Source: Verrucomicrobiota bacterium
GTDB taxonomy: Bacteria; Verrucomicrobiota; Verrucomicrobiia; Limisphaerales; UBA9464
Reading direction: 5' to 3'
Length of the DNA stretch: 64,000 bases
NCBI GenBank assembly: GCA_947454705.1
Contig: CANGKZ010000013.1
Span: forward strand, 1 to 64,000
A program made the position numbers and the translations under genes. A model generated the notes under the pieces. The model was not told where the DNA came from, did not search any database, and saw only the letters and a list, made by a program, of their open reading frames with translations. The stretch's first letter is position 1. Every line of letters starts with the position of its first letter. Below are positions 55,355 through 62,742 of the stretch, piece by piece.

Positions 55355-55387
55355 CCTCGGGAGCATTTGCATCACGCAAACCCGAGG
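55355..55387 (-). other. Two-tier hairpin between the DUF4097 and glycosyltransferase genes
   Basis: An outer 7-bp stem (55355-55361 with 55381-55387, CCTCGGG/CCCGAGG) and an inner 5-bp stem (55366-55370 with 55376-55380, TTTGC/GCAAA) are separated by a four-base bulge (AGCA) and closed by a 5-base loop. It lies in the 191-bp gap upstream of the glycosyltransferase and downstream of the second DUF4097 gene. No T-run follows on either strand. It could be an RNA control element or a processing site; I see nothing else in the gap. Confidence 0.4.
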
Positions 55388-55499
55388 GCATCAGCGCAAA
55401 GGACGCCCCCTGCGGTCAAGCGCTTCGTGAATCCCATCCCTCCGGAGTGAATCCGTTTTACAGGATGTCTGAGCACCACACCACACCCCACCTCACCGT

Positions 55500-56501
55500 T
55501 TAGCGAAGGGCGGCACCCGAGCTTCGGATCCGGACCGATCCGGCGCTGGTTTCGAGCACCACTTTGGGACCACCGCCATTGACCGGCCCCGAAAGGTGGG
55601 AACGGTGTTTCGTGCCTGACGACGCGATAGGCAGATCACAGCTCACGCCGCCGGCGGAGGTACTGGCATCGAGATCAAACGCCGCACTCGCCCCGGTGAT
55701 GAGTTCAATACCGCCACCGGAGGAGGACAAATGCACGGGTCCCGGAACCGGCGTGGGAATTTGCGCATGGATCGACCCTCCTGAGGTCTCGCCGAACACC
55801 TCACCGCCAATGGATTCAACGCGAATACCGCCACCGGAAGTGTGAAGCCGAACCGGACCGCCAAACGATTTCACTTCAACGGAGCCGCCCGAAGTGTCGG
55901 CATGCAGGGAGCCAGATCCCCCCTCGGAACGAATGCCTCCACCGCTGGTCTCCACTCGCAGGGTTCCCTTGCTGTTCTTGAGCTGAATCCCACCGCCGGA
56001 CGTCGTTCCCTTCAACTCACCCTCCGTGTCTTCAAACCGAAGTCCACCACCGGAAGTGTCGGCCTTGATCGCTCCGCGCAGTCCGCGTACCGAAATTGGG
56101 CCACCCCGGGTGGAAAGGTTGGCAGCAAACTCCGCAGGAACAGTGACCAGGTATCGCGCCTGGGTGCTCTGGGAGCCAAACGACCAATTCCAGCTGATCT
56201 TGCTGGTCTTGCGGGAGCGGATCGTGAGCGTCGATCCCGATCGAGTGATCGAGATCGGATTGTCCTTCAAAAAGGCCGATTCGCGTTCTGAAGTACGCAT
56301 CGACACCTTGCGCTCGATGTCGACGAGGATCTCGTTCGAGCTGTGGGTGGCGATCTGAAGGCTTCCGAAATCAACATCCACCACCAGGGTGCCTCCGGGC
56401 ATCGCGGTGAAGTTGGTTTTGACGGAGTCCTCGGTCGCAGCCAGAGAGCGAAGTCCAAAGGCACCGGCCAGAAGGAGGAGAAAAAGTGCGGTTCGTTTCA
56501 T
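55500..56501 (-). CDS. Exported DUF4097-type beta-helix protein (paralogue 2)
   Basis: A 333-residue exported protein with signal MKRTALFLLLLAGAFGLRSLA. Residues 30-128 contain the DUF4097-type opening (TLVVDVDFGSLQIATHSSNE). Residues 130-237 are six exact 18-residue units, such as DTSGGGLRFEDTEGELKG and ETSGGGIRSEGGSGSLHA, each starting with a TSGGG turn. They form an unusually regular beta-helix. A longer unit with PTPVPGPVHLSSSGGG follows, matching the same place in paralogue 1. It may lie on the cell surface or outer membrane. The start is the ATG at 56501, close to a GGAGGAGA stretch in the coding region. Confidence 0.83.
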   Translation of the reverse strand: MKRTALFLLLLAGAFGLRSLAATEDSVKTNFTAMPGGTLVVDVDFGSLQIATHSSNEILVDIERKVSMRTSERESAFLKDNPISITRSGSTLTIRSRKTSKISWNWSFGSQSTQARYLVTVPAEFAANLSTRGGPISVRGLRGAIKADTSGGGLRFEDTEGELKGTTSGGGIQLKNSKGTLRVETSGGGIRSEGGSGSLHADTSGGSVEVKSFGGPVRLHTSGGGIRVESIGGEVFGETSGGSIHAQIPTPVPGPVHLSSSGGGIELITGASAAFDLDASTSAGGVSCDLPIASSGTKHRSHLSGPVNGGGPKVVLETSAGSVRIRSSGAALR

Positions 56502-56640
56502 TATGGGATCGCCGGCCATCGTGGTTCAACCGTGTCCGGCAGCGAACTCATCACCCGCAGGACGTCGGTCAAGTTTCAGCATCTTTTCTGGATTCTTTCC
56601 AAGCAGGAAACGGAGATTCCGGCGCCGAAAAGACAGTTTA

Positions 56641-56662
56641 AACCGCGGATGAACGCCGATGG
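56641..56662. repeat. Degraded half of repeat B
   Basis: The 22 bases starting AACCGCGGATGAACGCCGAT resemble one arm of repeat B with the middle unit missing. There is no matching inverted arm nearby. It opens a gene-free stretch (56502-57336, 835 bp) made mostly of repeat remains. Confidence 0.5.
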
Positions 56663-56785
56663 AGAGGAAGATGAATCATCGAATGCGCCTCCAATTCATT
56701 TACCTGCTGGGTGAGTCTCAGCAGCCTCAGCGCTGCGGCTGGTTTCTCTCGCGATTCCAGAATTAGGCTGCGGAGTTCCTCACAC

Positions 56786-56968
56786 GTTTGGAGTCCCTTG
56801 TTTACGCGGCTCACCTGTTGGACGCAGGGTCATCGAACGGCTGGAAATCAACCGCCTGAATGCCTCGAGACACGCCTCCCAGAACCGTCTGAAGACGGGA
56901 CTCCAAACGAGAGAGAGAATCCTGGCGCCAGCGTCGAATTCCCCCTTCAACGCTTCAACTTTTTGACC
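56786..56968. repeat. Dispersed intergenic repeat A, copy 3 (left end missing)
   Basis: The core matches copy 1: TTTACGCGGCT, GAACCGTCTGAAGACG and AGCGTCGAATT appear in the same order and spacing. The right end (56942-56968, CCCCTTCAACGCTTCAACTT...) is present but the left GTTGAAG end is missing. A perfect 12-bp inverted repeat, GTTTGGAGTCCC (56786-56797) and GGGACTCCAAAC (56897-56908), encloses the core; copy 1 has a weaker version. So the core may be an element of its own, sometimes carried inside GTTGAAG ends. Confidence 0.75.
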
Positions 56969-56994
56969 TAAATCCGGCAGTTAAAGAGGAGTTC

Positions 56995-57138
56995 AACCAC
57001 AGATGGACACGGATGAACACAGATGAAATTGCGCGGTACGAAAGCACTCATGGATCACCCAGAAGGTGAAACCTTTTTAGCCCAGTCCAACCGCCCACCT
57101 CCCTCTCTATCTGTGTGAATCTGTGTCCATCTGTGGTT
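56995..57138. repeat. Inverted pair of repeat B (CACAGATGGACACGGATGAA type)
   Basis: Two 30-bp inverted arms (56995-57024 and 57109-57138) match at 27 of 30 positions. Each has three CACAGAT-like units at 10-base spacing. They differ from the 25.7-kb pair by G-to-A changes (CGCAGAT to CACAGAT). The tail after the right arm, TTCAACTGCCGTTTCTAGGT, is found again at about 9980-10000 next to repeat A copy 2. The rest of the gap up to the rplK terminator has no visible gene. Confidence 0.75.
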
Positions 57139-57280
57139 TCAACTGCCGTTTCTAGGTTCAATCGTTGCGTCAAACTCTCAAATCCGTCCGATGCGATTGA
57201 ATCCATTTGGGTCTGTCTGCGGCTAATGCCTTTGCCTTCGAGCACGACGCAACATGGGTTGGGAGGCTGTATCTCCATAC

Positions 57281-57309
57281 AAAAAAACCCGATCCAATGA
57301 CGGATCGGG
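57281..57309 (-). terminator. Rho-independent terminator of the tuf-secE-nusG-rplK operon
   Basis: On the minus strand an 8-bp stem CCCGATCC/GGATCGGG (57302-57309 with 57288-57295) with a 6-base loop is followed by seven T residues (57287-57281). It lies 27 bp after the rplK stop. This is the clearest intrinsic terminator in the window and shows that the transcript ends here, with no rplA. Confidence 0.93.
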
Positions 57310-57336
57310 CTTTTGAAAAACGGGGAATGAGCCTGC

Positions 57337-57762
57337 TCAGTCCACCACGTCGATGCCCATGTTGCGGGCGGTGCCGGCGATGGTGCGGATTGCAGCTTCT
57401 TCGCTGTTGCAGGCGAGATCGGAGCCCTTGAGCTTGATGATCTCGAGGATCTGCTTCCGGGTGACCTTGCCGACCTTTTCCTTGTTCGGGGTCTTCGATC
57501 CGGAGGCGATGCCGGCTGCCTTCTTCAGCAGCACGGAAGCGGGAGGAGACTTGTAAACGCAGGAGAAGGACTTGTCTTGGTACACCGTGATAACCACGGG
57601 GATGACCAGACCAGCCTTGTCCTTGGTCGCGGCGTTGAATTCCTTGCAGAACGCCATGATGTTGATGCCCTGGGAGCCGAGAGCCGGACCCACCGGGGGT
57701 GCAGGATTGGCCTGGCCGGCCGGAATCTGCAGCTTGACGATGCCTGTGACTTTCTTTGCCAT
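57337..57762 (-). CDS. rplK: 50S ribosomal protein L11
   Basis: A 141-residue L11, part of the GTPase-associated centre of the large subunit. It begins [20 protein letters not shown], continues [20 protein letters not shown] and ends [14 protein letters not shown] after the rRNA-binding domain with [12 protein letters not shown] and [15 protein letters not shown]. It follows nusG by 62 bp. In most bacteria rplA and rplJL come next; here the terminator follows. Confidence 0.98.
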   Translation of the reverse strand: MAKKVTGIVKLQIPAGQANPAPPVGPALGSQGINIMAFCKEFNAATKDKAGLVIPVVITVYQDKSFSCVYKSPPASVLLKKAAGIASGSKTPNKEKVGKVTRKQILEIIKLKGSDLACNSEEAAIRTIAGTARNMGIDVVD

Positions 57763-57824
57763 GTTACTGAACTAGTTCAATGGTTTGCGGCGGTTTCCGA
57801 CGTCGCGCAAGAGAGGCGCATGCA

Positions 57825-58373
57825 TCACGACTTCTCGACCTGCCAGTACTCGAGTTCCACGGGCGTTTTGCGCCCGAAGATATCCACGGTGACCTTGAGC
57901 TTACCCTTCTCAGGTTCAATCTCTTCGATCATGCCGCTGAAGTTGAGGAACGGACCATCATTGATCTTAACCGTTTCACCCACTTCGAAATTCACCTTCG
58001 GCTTCTCGGTGTCCGCGCTGTCGCTCACCTGAGCCTTGATCACTGCAATCTCGTCCGCAGTGACTTCCATCGGCCGCTCTCCGCCGACGAATCCAATTAC
58101 GCCCTGAATGTCTTTGACGAAATACCAGGGGCGTTCCATCGGACGCTTGTTTTCATCCAACAAGGCCATCTCGATGTAAACATATCCCGGATGGAGTTTC
58201 CGGTTGGTGACGGTCTTTTTACCGCCACGGACTTCCACAACCTTCTCCATCGGGAGGAGCACCTCGTTGATATAGGGCTCCATTTCATCGGTCTTGATGC
58301 GCTTATTGATACTATCGCGCACTTTCTGCTCCTGACCGGCGAGCACGTGTAGGACGAACCACTGGAATTTCAT
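57825..58373 (-). CDS. nusG: Transcription elongation/termination factor NusG
   Basis: A 182-residue NusG. The NGN domain starts FQWFVLHVLAGQEQKVRDSI and has LHPGYVYIEMALLDENKRPM and WYFVKDIQGVIGFVGG. The KOW domain (about 125-180) has FEVGETVKINDGPFLNFSGM and IFGRKTPVELEYWQVEKS. It binds RNA polymerase and links it to Rho or the ribosome. The start (ATG) lies nine bases after the stop of secE. Confidence 0.98.
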   Translation of the reverse strand: MKFQWFVLHVLAGQEQKVRDSINKRIKTDEMEPYINEVLLPMEKVVEVRGGKKTVTNRKLHPGYVYIEMALLDENKRPMERPWYFVKDIQGVIGFVGGERPMEVTADEIAVIKAQVSDSADTEKPKVNFEVGETVKINDGPFLNFSGMIEEIEPEKGKLKVTVDIFGRKTPVELEYWQVEKS

Positions 58374-58382
58374 GAGGTGTTC

Positions 58383-58643
58383 CTAGACGAGTCTCTTAAT
58401 CACGTACAGCACAACAAAATCGACAGCCATGGTGAACACACCCAGCGAACTGATCACAACGGCGATCAGCAACGTGGACTGAATGAGCTCATCCCGGGTT
58501 GGCCAAGTGCACTTCCGCAACTCTTCGCGGGTCTCCGCGACGTACGTTGACAGACGGGCAAGGTAGCCGTTTTTCCAGAGGATCGCGAAGGCAGCGCCTA
58601 CCACGAAAACCCAGACCAGAAGTTGAATGTAAAATTTGTCCAC
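58383..58643 (-). CDS. secE: Preprotein translocase subunit SecE
   Basis: An 86-residue SecE of the inner-membrane translocon. It has an N-terminal hydrophobic helix (YIQLLVWVFVVGAAFAILW), the conserved amphipathic segment VAETREELRKCTWPTRDEL and the essential last helix (LIAVVISSLGVFTMAVDFVV). The start is inferred as the GTG at 58641-58643: upstream sequence is tRNA-Ser. That GTG is six bases past the CCA end of the tRNA, leaving no room for a ribosome-binding site after tRNA processing. Confidence 0.92.
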   Translation of the reverse strand: MDKFYIQLLVWVFVVGAAFAILWKNGYLARLSTYVAETREELRKCTWPTRDELIQSTLLIAVVISSLGVFTMAVDFVVLYVIKRLV

Positions 58644-58649
58644 AGTCGA

Positions 58650-58739
58650 TGGCGGAGGGGGAGGGATTCGAACCCCCGGTGGGCTTTCACCCACAGCGGT
58701 TTTCAAGACCGCCGCATTAGACCACTCTGCCACCCCTCC
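58650..58739 (-). tRNA. tRNA-Ser (UGA), CCA end encoded
   Basis: The cloverleaf is complete: acceptor GGAGGGG paired with CCCCTCC, D arm TGGCAGAGTGGTCTAATGC, anticodon loop CTTGAAA (anticodon TGA), a long variable arm (GGGTGAAAGCCC) typical of class II tRNAs, and T loop TTCGAAT. The discriminator is G and the CCA (58650-58652) is encoded. It lies between tRNA-Trp (8-bp gap) and secE (6-bp gap). Confidence 0.97.
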
Positions 58740-58747
58740 GCGGAGTT

Positions 58748-58823
58748 TGGCAGGGCGTGAGGGACTTGAACCCCCAACCAACGGTTTTGGAGACCGCTAC
58801 TCTACCAATTGAGCTAACGCCCT
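58748..58823 (-). tRNA. tRNA-Trp (CCA anticodon), CCA end encoded
   Basis: A 76-base tRNA with acceptor AGGGCGT/ACGCCCT, D arm TAGCTCAATTGGTAGAGTA, anticodon loop CTCCAAA (anticodon CCA), T loop TTCAAGT and discriminator G followed by CCA. It is the tRNA-Trp usually found between tuf and secE in many bacteria. rpmG, which often comes next, is absent. Confidence 0.98.
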
Positions 58824-58857
58824 GTCCGGTGAATCCTTTGTTGTACGGCGGTCGGTG

Positions 58858-58884
58858 GGGGGAGCCGGAATTACCGACTCCCCC
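58858..58884 (-). other. Strong hairpin between tuf and tRNA-Trp
   Basis: A 7-bp GGGGGAG/CTCCCCC stem (58858-58864 with 58878-58884) is extended, after one mismatch, by CGG/CCG around a 5-base loop. It starts 13 bases after the tuf stop on the minus strand. No T-run follows. It may set the 3' end of tuf mRNA or act as a partial terminator that lowers secE-nusG-rplK expression compared with tuf. Confidence 0.5.
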
Positions 58885-58897
58885 GCATCGAACCAAA

Positions 58898-60085
58898 TCA
58901 GACGAGCACTTCGCTAACGCGGCCTGCACCGATGGTGCGACCACCTTCGCGAATTGCGAAACGGAGACCCTTCTCCATTGCGACAGGAGCGATGAGCTCC
59001 ACGTCGACGGCGACGTTGTCGCCAGGCATCACCATTTCAACACCCGCCGGGAGGGTGACCGTGCCGGTCACGTCCGAGGTACGGAAGTAGAACTGAGGGC
59101 GATACTTGGTAAAGAACGGGGTGTGGCGGCCACCTTCATCCTTGGTGAGGACGTAAACCTCAGCCTTGAACTTGGTGTGCGGCTTGATGGAACCGGGCTT
59201 GGCGAGAACCATGCCGCGTTCGACATCTTCCTTGCGAGTGCCGCGGAGCAGGACGCCGACGTTGTCGCCGGAGGTCGCGCTGTCGAGCAGCTTGCGGAAC
59301 ATTTCGATGTCGGTCGCGGTGGTCTTGCGGGTTTCCTTAAGACCAACGATTTCGACTTCGGACATCTTGTTGAGGGTTCCGCGTTCCACACGGCCGGTCA
59401 CGACAGTGCCGCGACCTTCGATGTTGAACACGTCCTCGATGCACATGAGGAAGGGCTTGTCGTTCTCACGAACGGGCTCCGGCACGAACGCGTCCAACGC
59501 GTCGAGCAGGTCGGAGATCGCCTTTTCACCTTCAGGCTTGCCGGACTGAGCGGCGGTGGCGGAACCACGGATGATCGGGGTGGTGTCGCCAGGGAAGCCG
59601 TACTTGCTGAGAAGATCGCGAATTTCCATCTCGATGAGCTCGAGGAGGTCCGCGTCAGCGAGGTCAACCTTGTTCAGGAAGACGACGATGCTCGGAACGC
59701 CGACCTGACGGGCGAGCAGGATGTGCTCACGGGTCTGGGGCATCGGGCCGTCAGCAGCGCTGACAACCAGAATGGCGCCGTCCATCTGAGCGGCACCGGT
59801 GATCATGTTCTTCACATAATCGGCGTGGCCGGGGCAGTCGACGTGCGCATAGTGGCGCTTCGGGCTCTCGTACTCGACGTGCGAGACAGCGATGGTCACC
59901 GTCTTGGTGTCGTCGCGGACCGTACCACCCTTGGTGATGTCGGCGTACGAGATTGCGGGAGCCATGCCCTTGCGATTCTGGACCGCAACGATCGCGGCAG
60001 TCAGGGTGGACTTGCCGTGGTCAACGTGGCCGATGGTGCCCACGTTCAGGTGCGGCTTAGTGCGTTGGAAGTTCTCTTTAGCCAT
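58898..60085 (-). CDS. tuf: Elongation factor Tu
   Basis: A 395-residue EF-Tu that brings aminoacyl-tRNA to the ribosome. It has G1 [18 protein letters not shown]2 around [20 protein letters not shown] (the usual I-T-I pattern is [17 protein letters not shown]), G3 [13 protein letters not shown]4 FLNKVDLAD and G5 RGSA. Domains 2 and 3 are complete, ending [14 protein letters not shown]. The loop before switch I reads [10 protein letters not shown] rather than the commoner KG..FKSYDEID-type sequence. It follows tRNA-Thr by 63 bp. Confidence 0.98.
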   Translation of the reverse strand: MAKENFQRTKPHLNVGTIGHVDHGKSTLTAAIVAVQNRKGMAPAISYADITKGGTVRDDTKTVTIAVSHVEYESPKRHYAHVDCPGHADYVKNMITGAAQMDGAILVVSAADGPMPQTREHILLARQVGVPSIVVFLNKVDLADADLLELIEMEIRDLLSKYGFPGDTTPIIRGSATAAQSGKPEGEKAISDLLDALDAFVPEPVRENDKPFLMCIEDVFNIEGRGTVVTGRVERGTLNKMSEVEIVGLKETRKTTATDIEMFRKLLDSATSGDNVGVLLRGTRKEDVERGMVLAKPGSIKPHTKFKAEVYVLTKDEGGRHTPFFTKYRPQFYFRTSDVTGTVTLPAGVEMVMPGDNVAVDVELIAPVAMEKGLRFAIREGGRTIGAGRVSEVLV

Positions 60086-60148
60086 GTGACTGACGTTGTT
60101 CTTAGTTCGTTGTGTTCGATCGCTGCTGCTCTTGCTCTTACTGCAAAC

Positions 60149-60224
<76 letters not shown>

Positions 60225-60337
60225 CTGTCTGGCGGGCATTTCTGCCGCCTTGCGACGACAAAAAATCTCAGCCTCCCGTCCGCTTTCCGGGCGAAGAAAC
60301 CGAAATCCAGCGTCAGCAACTCGAATTGAGGCGCGAA

Positions 60338-60366
60338 TTGATAGGAGTCGGTCGTTAAGGTGTCAA
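60338..60366 (-). promoter_or_regulatory. Near-consensus sigma-70-type promoter of the tRNA-Thr-tuf operon
   Basis: On the minus strand TTGACA (60366-60361) and TATCAA (60343-60338) are exactly 17 bp apart. Transcription would start near 60331, giving a leader of about 105 bases before tRNA-Thr. Just upstream (60384-60404) is a CCTCAC/GTGAGG inverted repeat with a 9-base loop, and AT-rich sequence beyond. The rest of the 327-bp gap up to 60551 shows only a weak TTGCAG/TAGTGT pair (60515-60542) for the plus-strand gene. Confidence 0.85.
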
Positions 60367-60551
60367 CGCGTTTTTGACTTAACCCTCACAATCCTGTGGT
60401 GAGGTTTAATTTTCCGCGCTGACCTGCGACATCTTCCCGCCGGAAGTTCCGCCGGGAAGCGACCCCATTCGACTCGCGTCCAATAGGAAACGTCATTTCC
60501 GCACGCACGGCACCTTGCAGTCAATCCCCGTTTCCCTAGTGTGAGCCTTGC

Positions 60552-61499
60552 ATGAAGCAATTCGCGGTTCCCTTTTTCATCTGGTGCCTCGGTTGGATCC
60601 CCTGTTCGGCATTGGCTCAAATCGATGTCCGGATGACCTCCGCGCAGGAGCAATTTCTCCCCGCGGAAGCTCTGGAGGTGGCTGTGAAAATCAGCAACTT
60701 CACCGGCGCGCCGCTGCAGTTGGGAACGCATTCCCGTTGGATCGACTTCACCGTGGAGCGCGTGGATGGCGGAGTGGTCAACAAACTTTCCGAGCCCGCA
60801 GACGTGGGTGTTTTTTCTCTTCAGCAGGCAACCTCTGGAACCATTCGTTTCGATCTCGCCCCGCAGTTCGCCCTTCAACAGTCCGGCTCTTACCGGATTA
60901 CTGCGACGGTGACGCCGATTGCGGGAGGAAACACGTTTGTCAGTCCGCCGTTGACGGTCGAGATCGTCAACGGAGTCCGGCTCAACGAGGACCGAACCTT
61001 CGGGTACGCCAAGCCCGACGGATCGATCGTCGCGCGGAAATTCATCCTTCAGCAAGTCAACTACCTCAAGCATCTGCGGCTGTATCTTCGAGTCACCGAC
61101 GGCGCGGAATCCCAAACCCTGAAGGTGCTTCAACTGGGGCCGTTGGTTTCCTTTGATCGCCCCCAGTGGGTGATGGATCGCCAAAGCCATTTGCACGTGC
61201 TGCATCAGACAGGCCCGGACGATTTGCGGTACCACGAGATCGACCCCGAGGGATCAATTGTGGCACGCCAGGTGTGGCGAATTTCCGGCCGGCGCCCCGA
61301 ACTTCGCGTGAATGAATCCGGAGAGATTGCAGTCGTTGGAGGCATGCGTCGTCCGGATCGGAACGATATTCCCGCACCGGTCGCCGCACCCGCCGGCGCC
61401 ACTCCCACCGAGCCGGTAAAACCGTCGGTCAAGGCGCCTGAAGTGGAGGCCAAGCCCCCGACCAAGAAGAATGCAAGCCCAACGGCAAAAGGACGCTAG
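60552..61499 (+). CDS. Exported protein of unknown function
   Basis: A 315-residue secreted protein. The signal is FAVPFFIWCLGWIPCSALAQ. The body looks all-beta: IDVRMTSAQEQFLPAEALEV, VAVKISNFTGAPLQL and a second half with RLYLRVTDGAESQTLKVLQL and SIVARQVWRISGRRPELRVN. The C-terminal 55 residues are Pro/Ala/Lys-rich and low in complexity (EVEAKPPTKKNASPTAKGR). The first region resembles intracellular-protease-inhibitor or BsuPI-like beta sandwiches, but weakly. I do not recognise the family. Its end overlaps the next gene by 29 bases. Confidence 0.75.
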   Translation: MKQFAVPFFIWCLGWIPCSALAQIDVRMTSAQEQFLPAEALEVAVKISNFTGAPLQLGTHSRWIDFTVERVDGGVVNKLSEPADVGVFSLQQATSGTIRFDLAPQFALQQSGSYRITATVTPIAGGNTFVSPPLTVEIVNGVRLNEDRTFGYAKPDGSIVARKFILQQVNYLKHLRLYLRVTDGAESQTLKVLQLGPLVSFDRPQWVMDRQSHLHVLHQTGPDDLRYHEIDPEGSIVARQVWRISGRRPELRVNESGEIAVVGGMRRPDRNDIPAPVAAPAGATPTEPVKPSVKAPEVEAKPPTKKNASPTAKGR

Positions 61500-62658
61500 C
61501 CGCCGCACGATCGAATCGGGCGCATCCGGTTGCGGACATCCCTTCCCCGGTTTTCGACGGGCGCTCGCGGTGGTGCTGTCGCTTCTGACATTCGTCCAGG
61601 GATCCGCCGCCACGCTGCTGGTCACACTTTCCAACGGCGACCGAATCACCGGTGATTTTCTTTCCGAGGACAACACCCAGTTGGTGATTCTCTCACCGCT
61701 TGCGGGACGCATCGCGATCCCGAAATCCGCGGTCGCCCAGCGAGTCGAAACCTCAACCTCGAACAGCACCAGCGGACCGTCCCCTGCTGCGTCGCCGACT
61801 CCTGCCCCGGCCCCAGCCTCGGTTCCGGCTCCTGCACCAAAGCTGGTTTCCACCAACGCCGCTGCGGCTTCCAAGCAAACGAACTCAACACCCGCGACCG
61901 CAGCCCCGGCGGCGATTGCCGGGGCAAAGAAGCCCGCGGCTCCGCCTCCTCCGGCACAATCCTGGTTTGTCGGACTCATGCCCGTCTCACTCCGTCCGTT
62001 GTTCACCAACTGGCATGGAGGATTGAATCTGGGTATGGACGTGGGGTTTGGCACCTCCGATCGACGGACGTTCTACATGAACGGAAACGCGTCCCACTCC
62101 TGGGATCGCGTCCGCAACACGGTGGATTACCACGTCGCGTATGGCACGGTGAACGCCGTGCAGTCCGCGAACCGGATGGAAGGTTCGGAAAAAACCGAGA
62201 CCGACCTCGGAAAGAAACGCCGTCTCTACATCTACAATCAAGGTGGTGCGGGCTATGACGAAATCCGACGCATCGATTTCGAATTCCACGAAGGCGCCGG
62301 GCTCGGATACAAGCTCCTCCAGAAGCCGAAACTGAACCTGAACACCGAAGCAGGTCTTCAGTATCAGGAGCAGAATTTTCACAACCAGGCGCGCCACTCC
62401 TTCGTATCCGTTCGTCTTGGGGAAAACCTGGTCTGGAGGCCGGTGGATAAGTTGGAGATCCGCCATTCCCTCGCCTACACGCCGGATCTTGCCGACTTTT
62501 CCGTGGTCCGATTCCGCGCCGACCTCAGTCTGATTTATCCCCTCTTCAAACGAATCACGCTGAGCTTCAACTTGATCGACCTGTACGATTCCCAACCCGC
62601 GATCGGCGTGAAAAACAACGACCTCCAGGTTCAATCGACCATCGGCATGAGCTTTTAG
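61471..62658 (+). CDS. DUF481 outer-membrane-type protein
   Basis: A 395-residue exported protein. After a long N-terminus and signal helix (RALAVVLSLLTFVQGSAAT) comes a small beta domain, LLVTLSNGDRITGDFLSEDN...GRIAIPKSAV, often found in front of DUF481. A Pro/Ala/Ser linker of about 80 residues follows. The C-terminal DUF481 region (about 180-395) has GGLNLGMDVGFGTSDRRTFY and LEIRHSLAYTPDLADFSVV, and ends in a beta strand with terminal Phe (STIGMSF), as outer-membrane barrels do. It overlaps the upstream gene by 29 bases, so the two are coupled. Salt- or stress-related roles are known for relatives. Confidence 0.82.
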   Translation: MQAQRQKDASRRTIESGASGCGHPFPGFRRALAVVLSLLTFVQGSAATLLVTLSNGDRITGDFLSEDNTQLVILSPLAGRIAIPKSAVAQRVETSTSNSTSGPSPAASPTPAPAPASVPAPAPKLVSTNAAAASKQTNSTPATAAPAAIAGAKKPAAPPPPAQSWFVGLMPVSLRPLFTNWHGGLNLGMDVGFGTSDRRTFYMNGNASHSWDRVRNTVDYHVAYGTVNAVQSANRMEGSEKTETDLGKKRRLYIYNQGGAGYDEIRRIDFEFHEGAGLGYKLLQKPKLNLNTEAGLQYQEQNFHNQARHSFVSVRLGENLVWRPVDKLEIRHSLAYTPDLADFSVVRFRADLSLIYPLFKRITLSFNLIDLYDSQPAIGVKNNDLQVQSTIGMSF

Positions 62659-62742
62659 GATTTGCCCGCCGCATGGCAGATCGAGCCCTGGGGCCCGCAG
62701 GCAAGTCTTGAATGGATTCGCGGGATCGCAGAGTGTTTTCCC

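Noticed and set aside
57139-57280. Small frames between repeat B and the rplK terminator
   Set aside because: No ribosome site, atypical composition and repeat-derived sequence; no support as genes.
58383-58781. Longer secE reading frame starting upstream
   Set aside because: The added N-terminus would be translated from tRNA-Ser and tRNA-Trp sequence.
60384-60404. CCTCAC/GTGAGG inverted repeat as a terminator
   Set aside because: The stem is only 6 bp with a 9-base loop, no gene ends into it, and it lies just upstream of a strong promoter; an accessory site is possible but unsupported.
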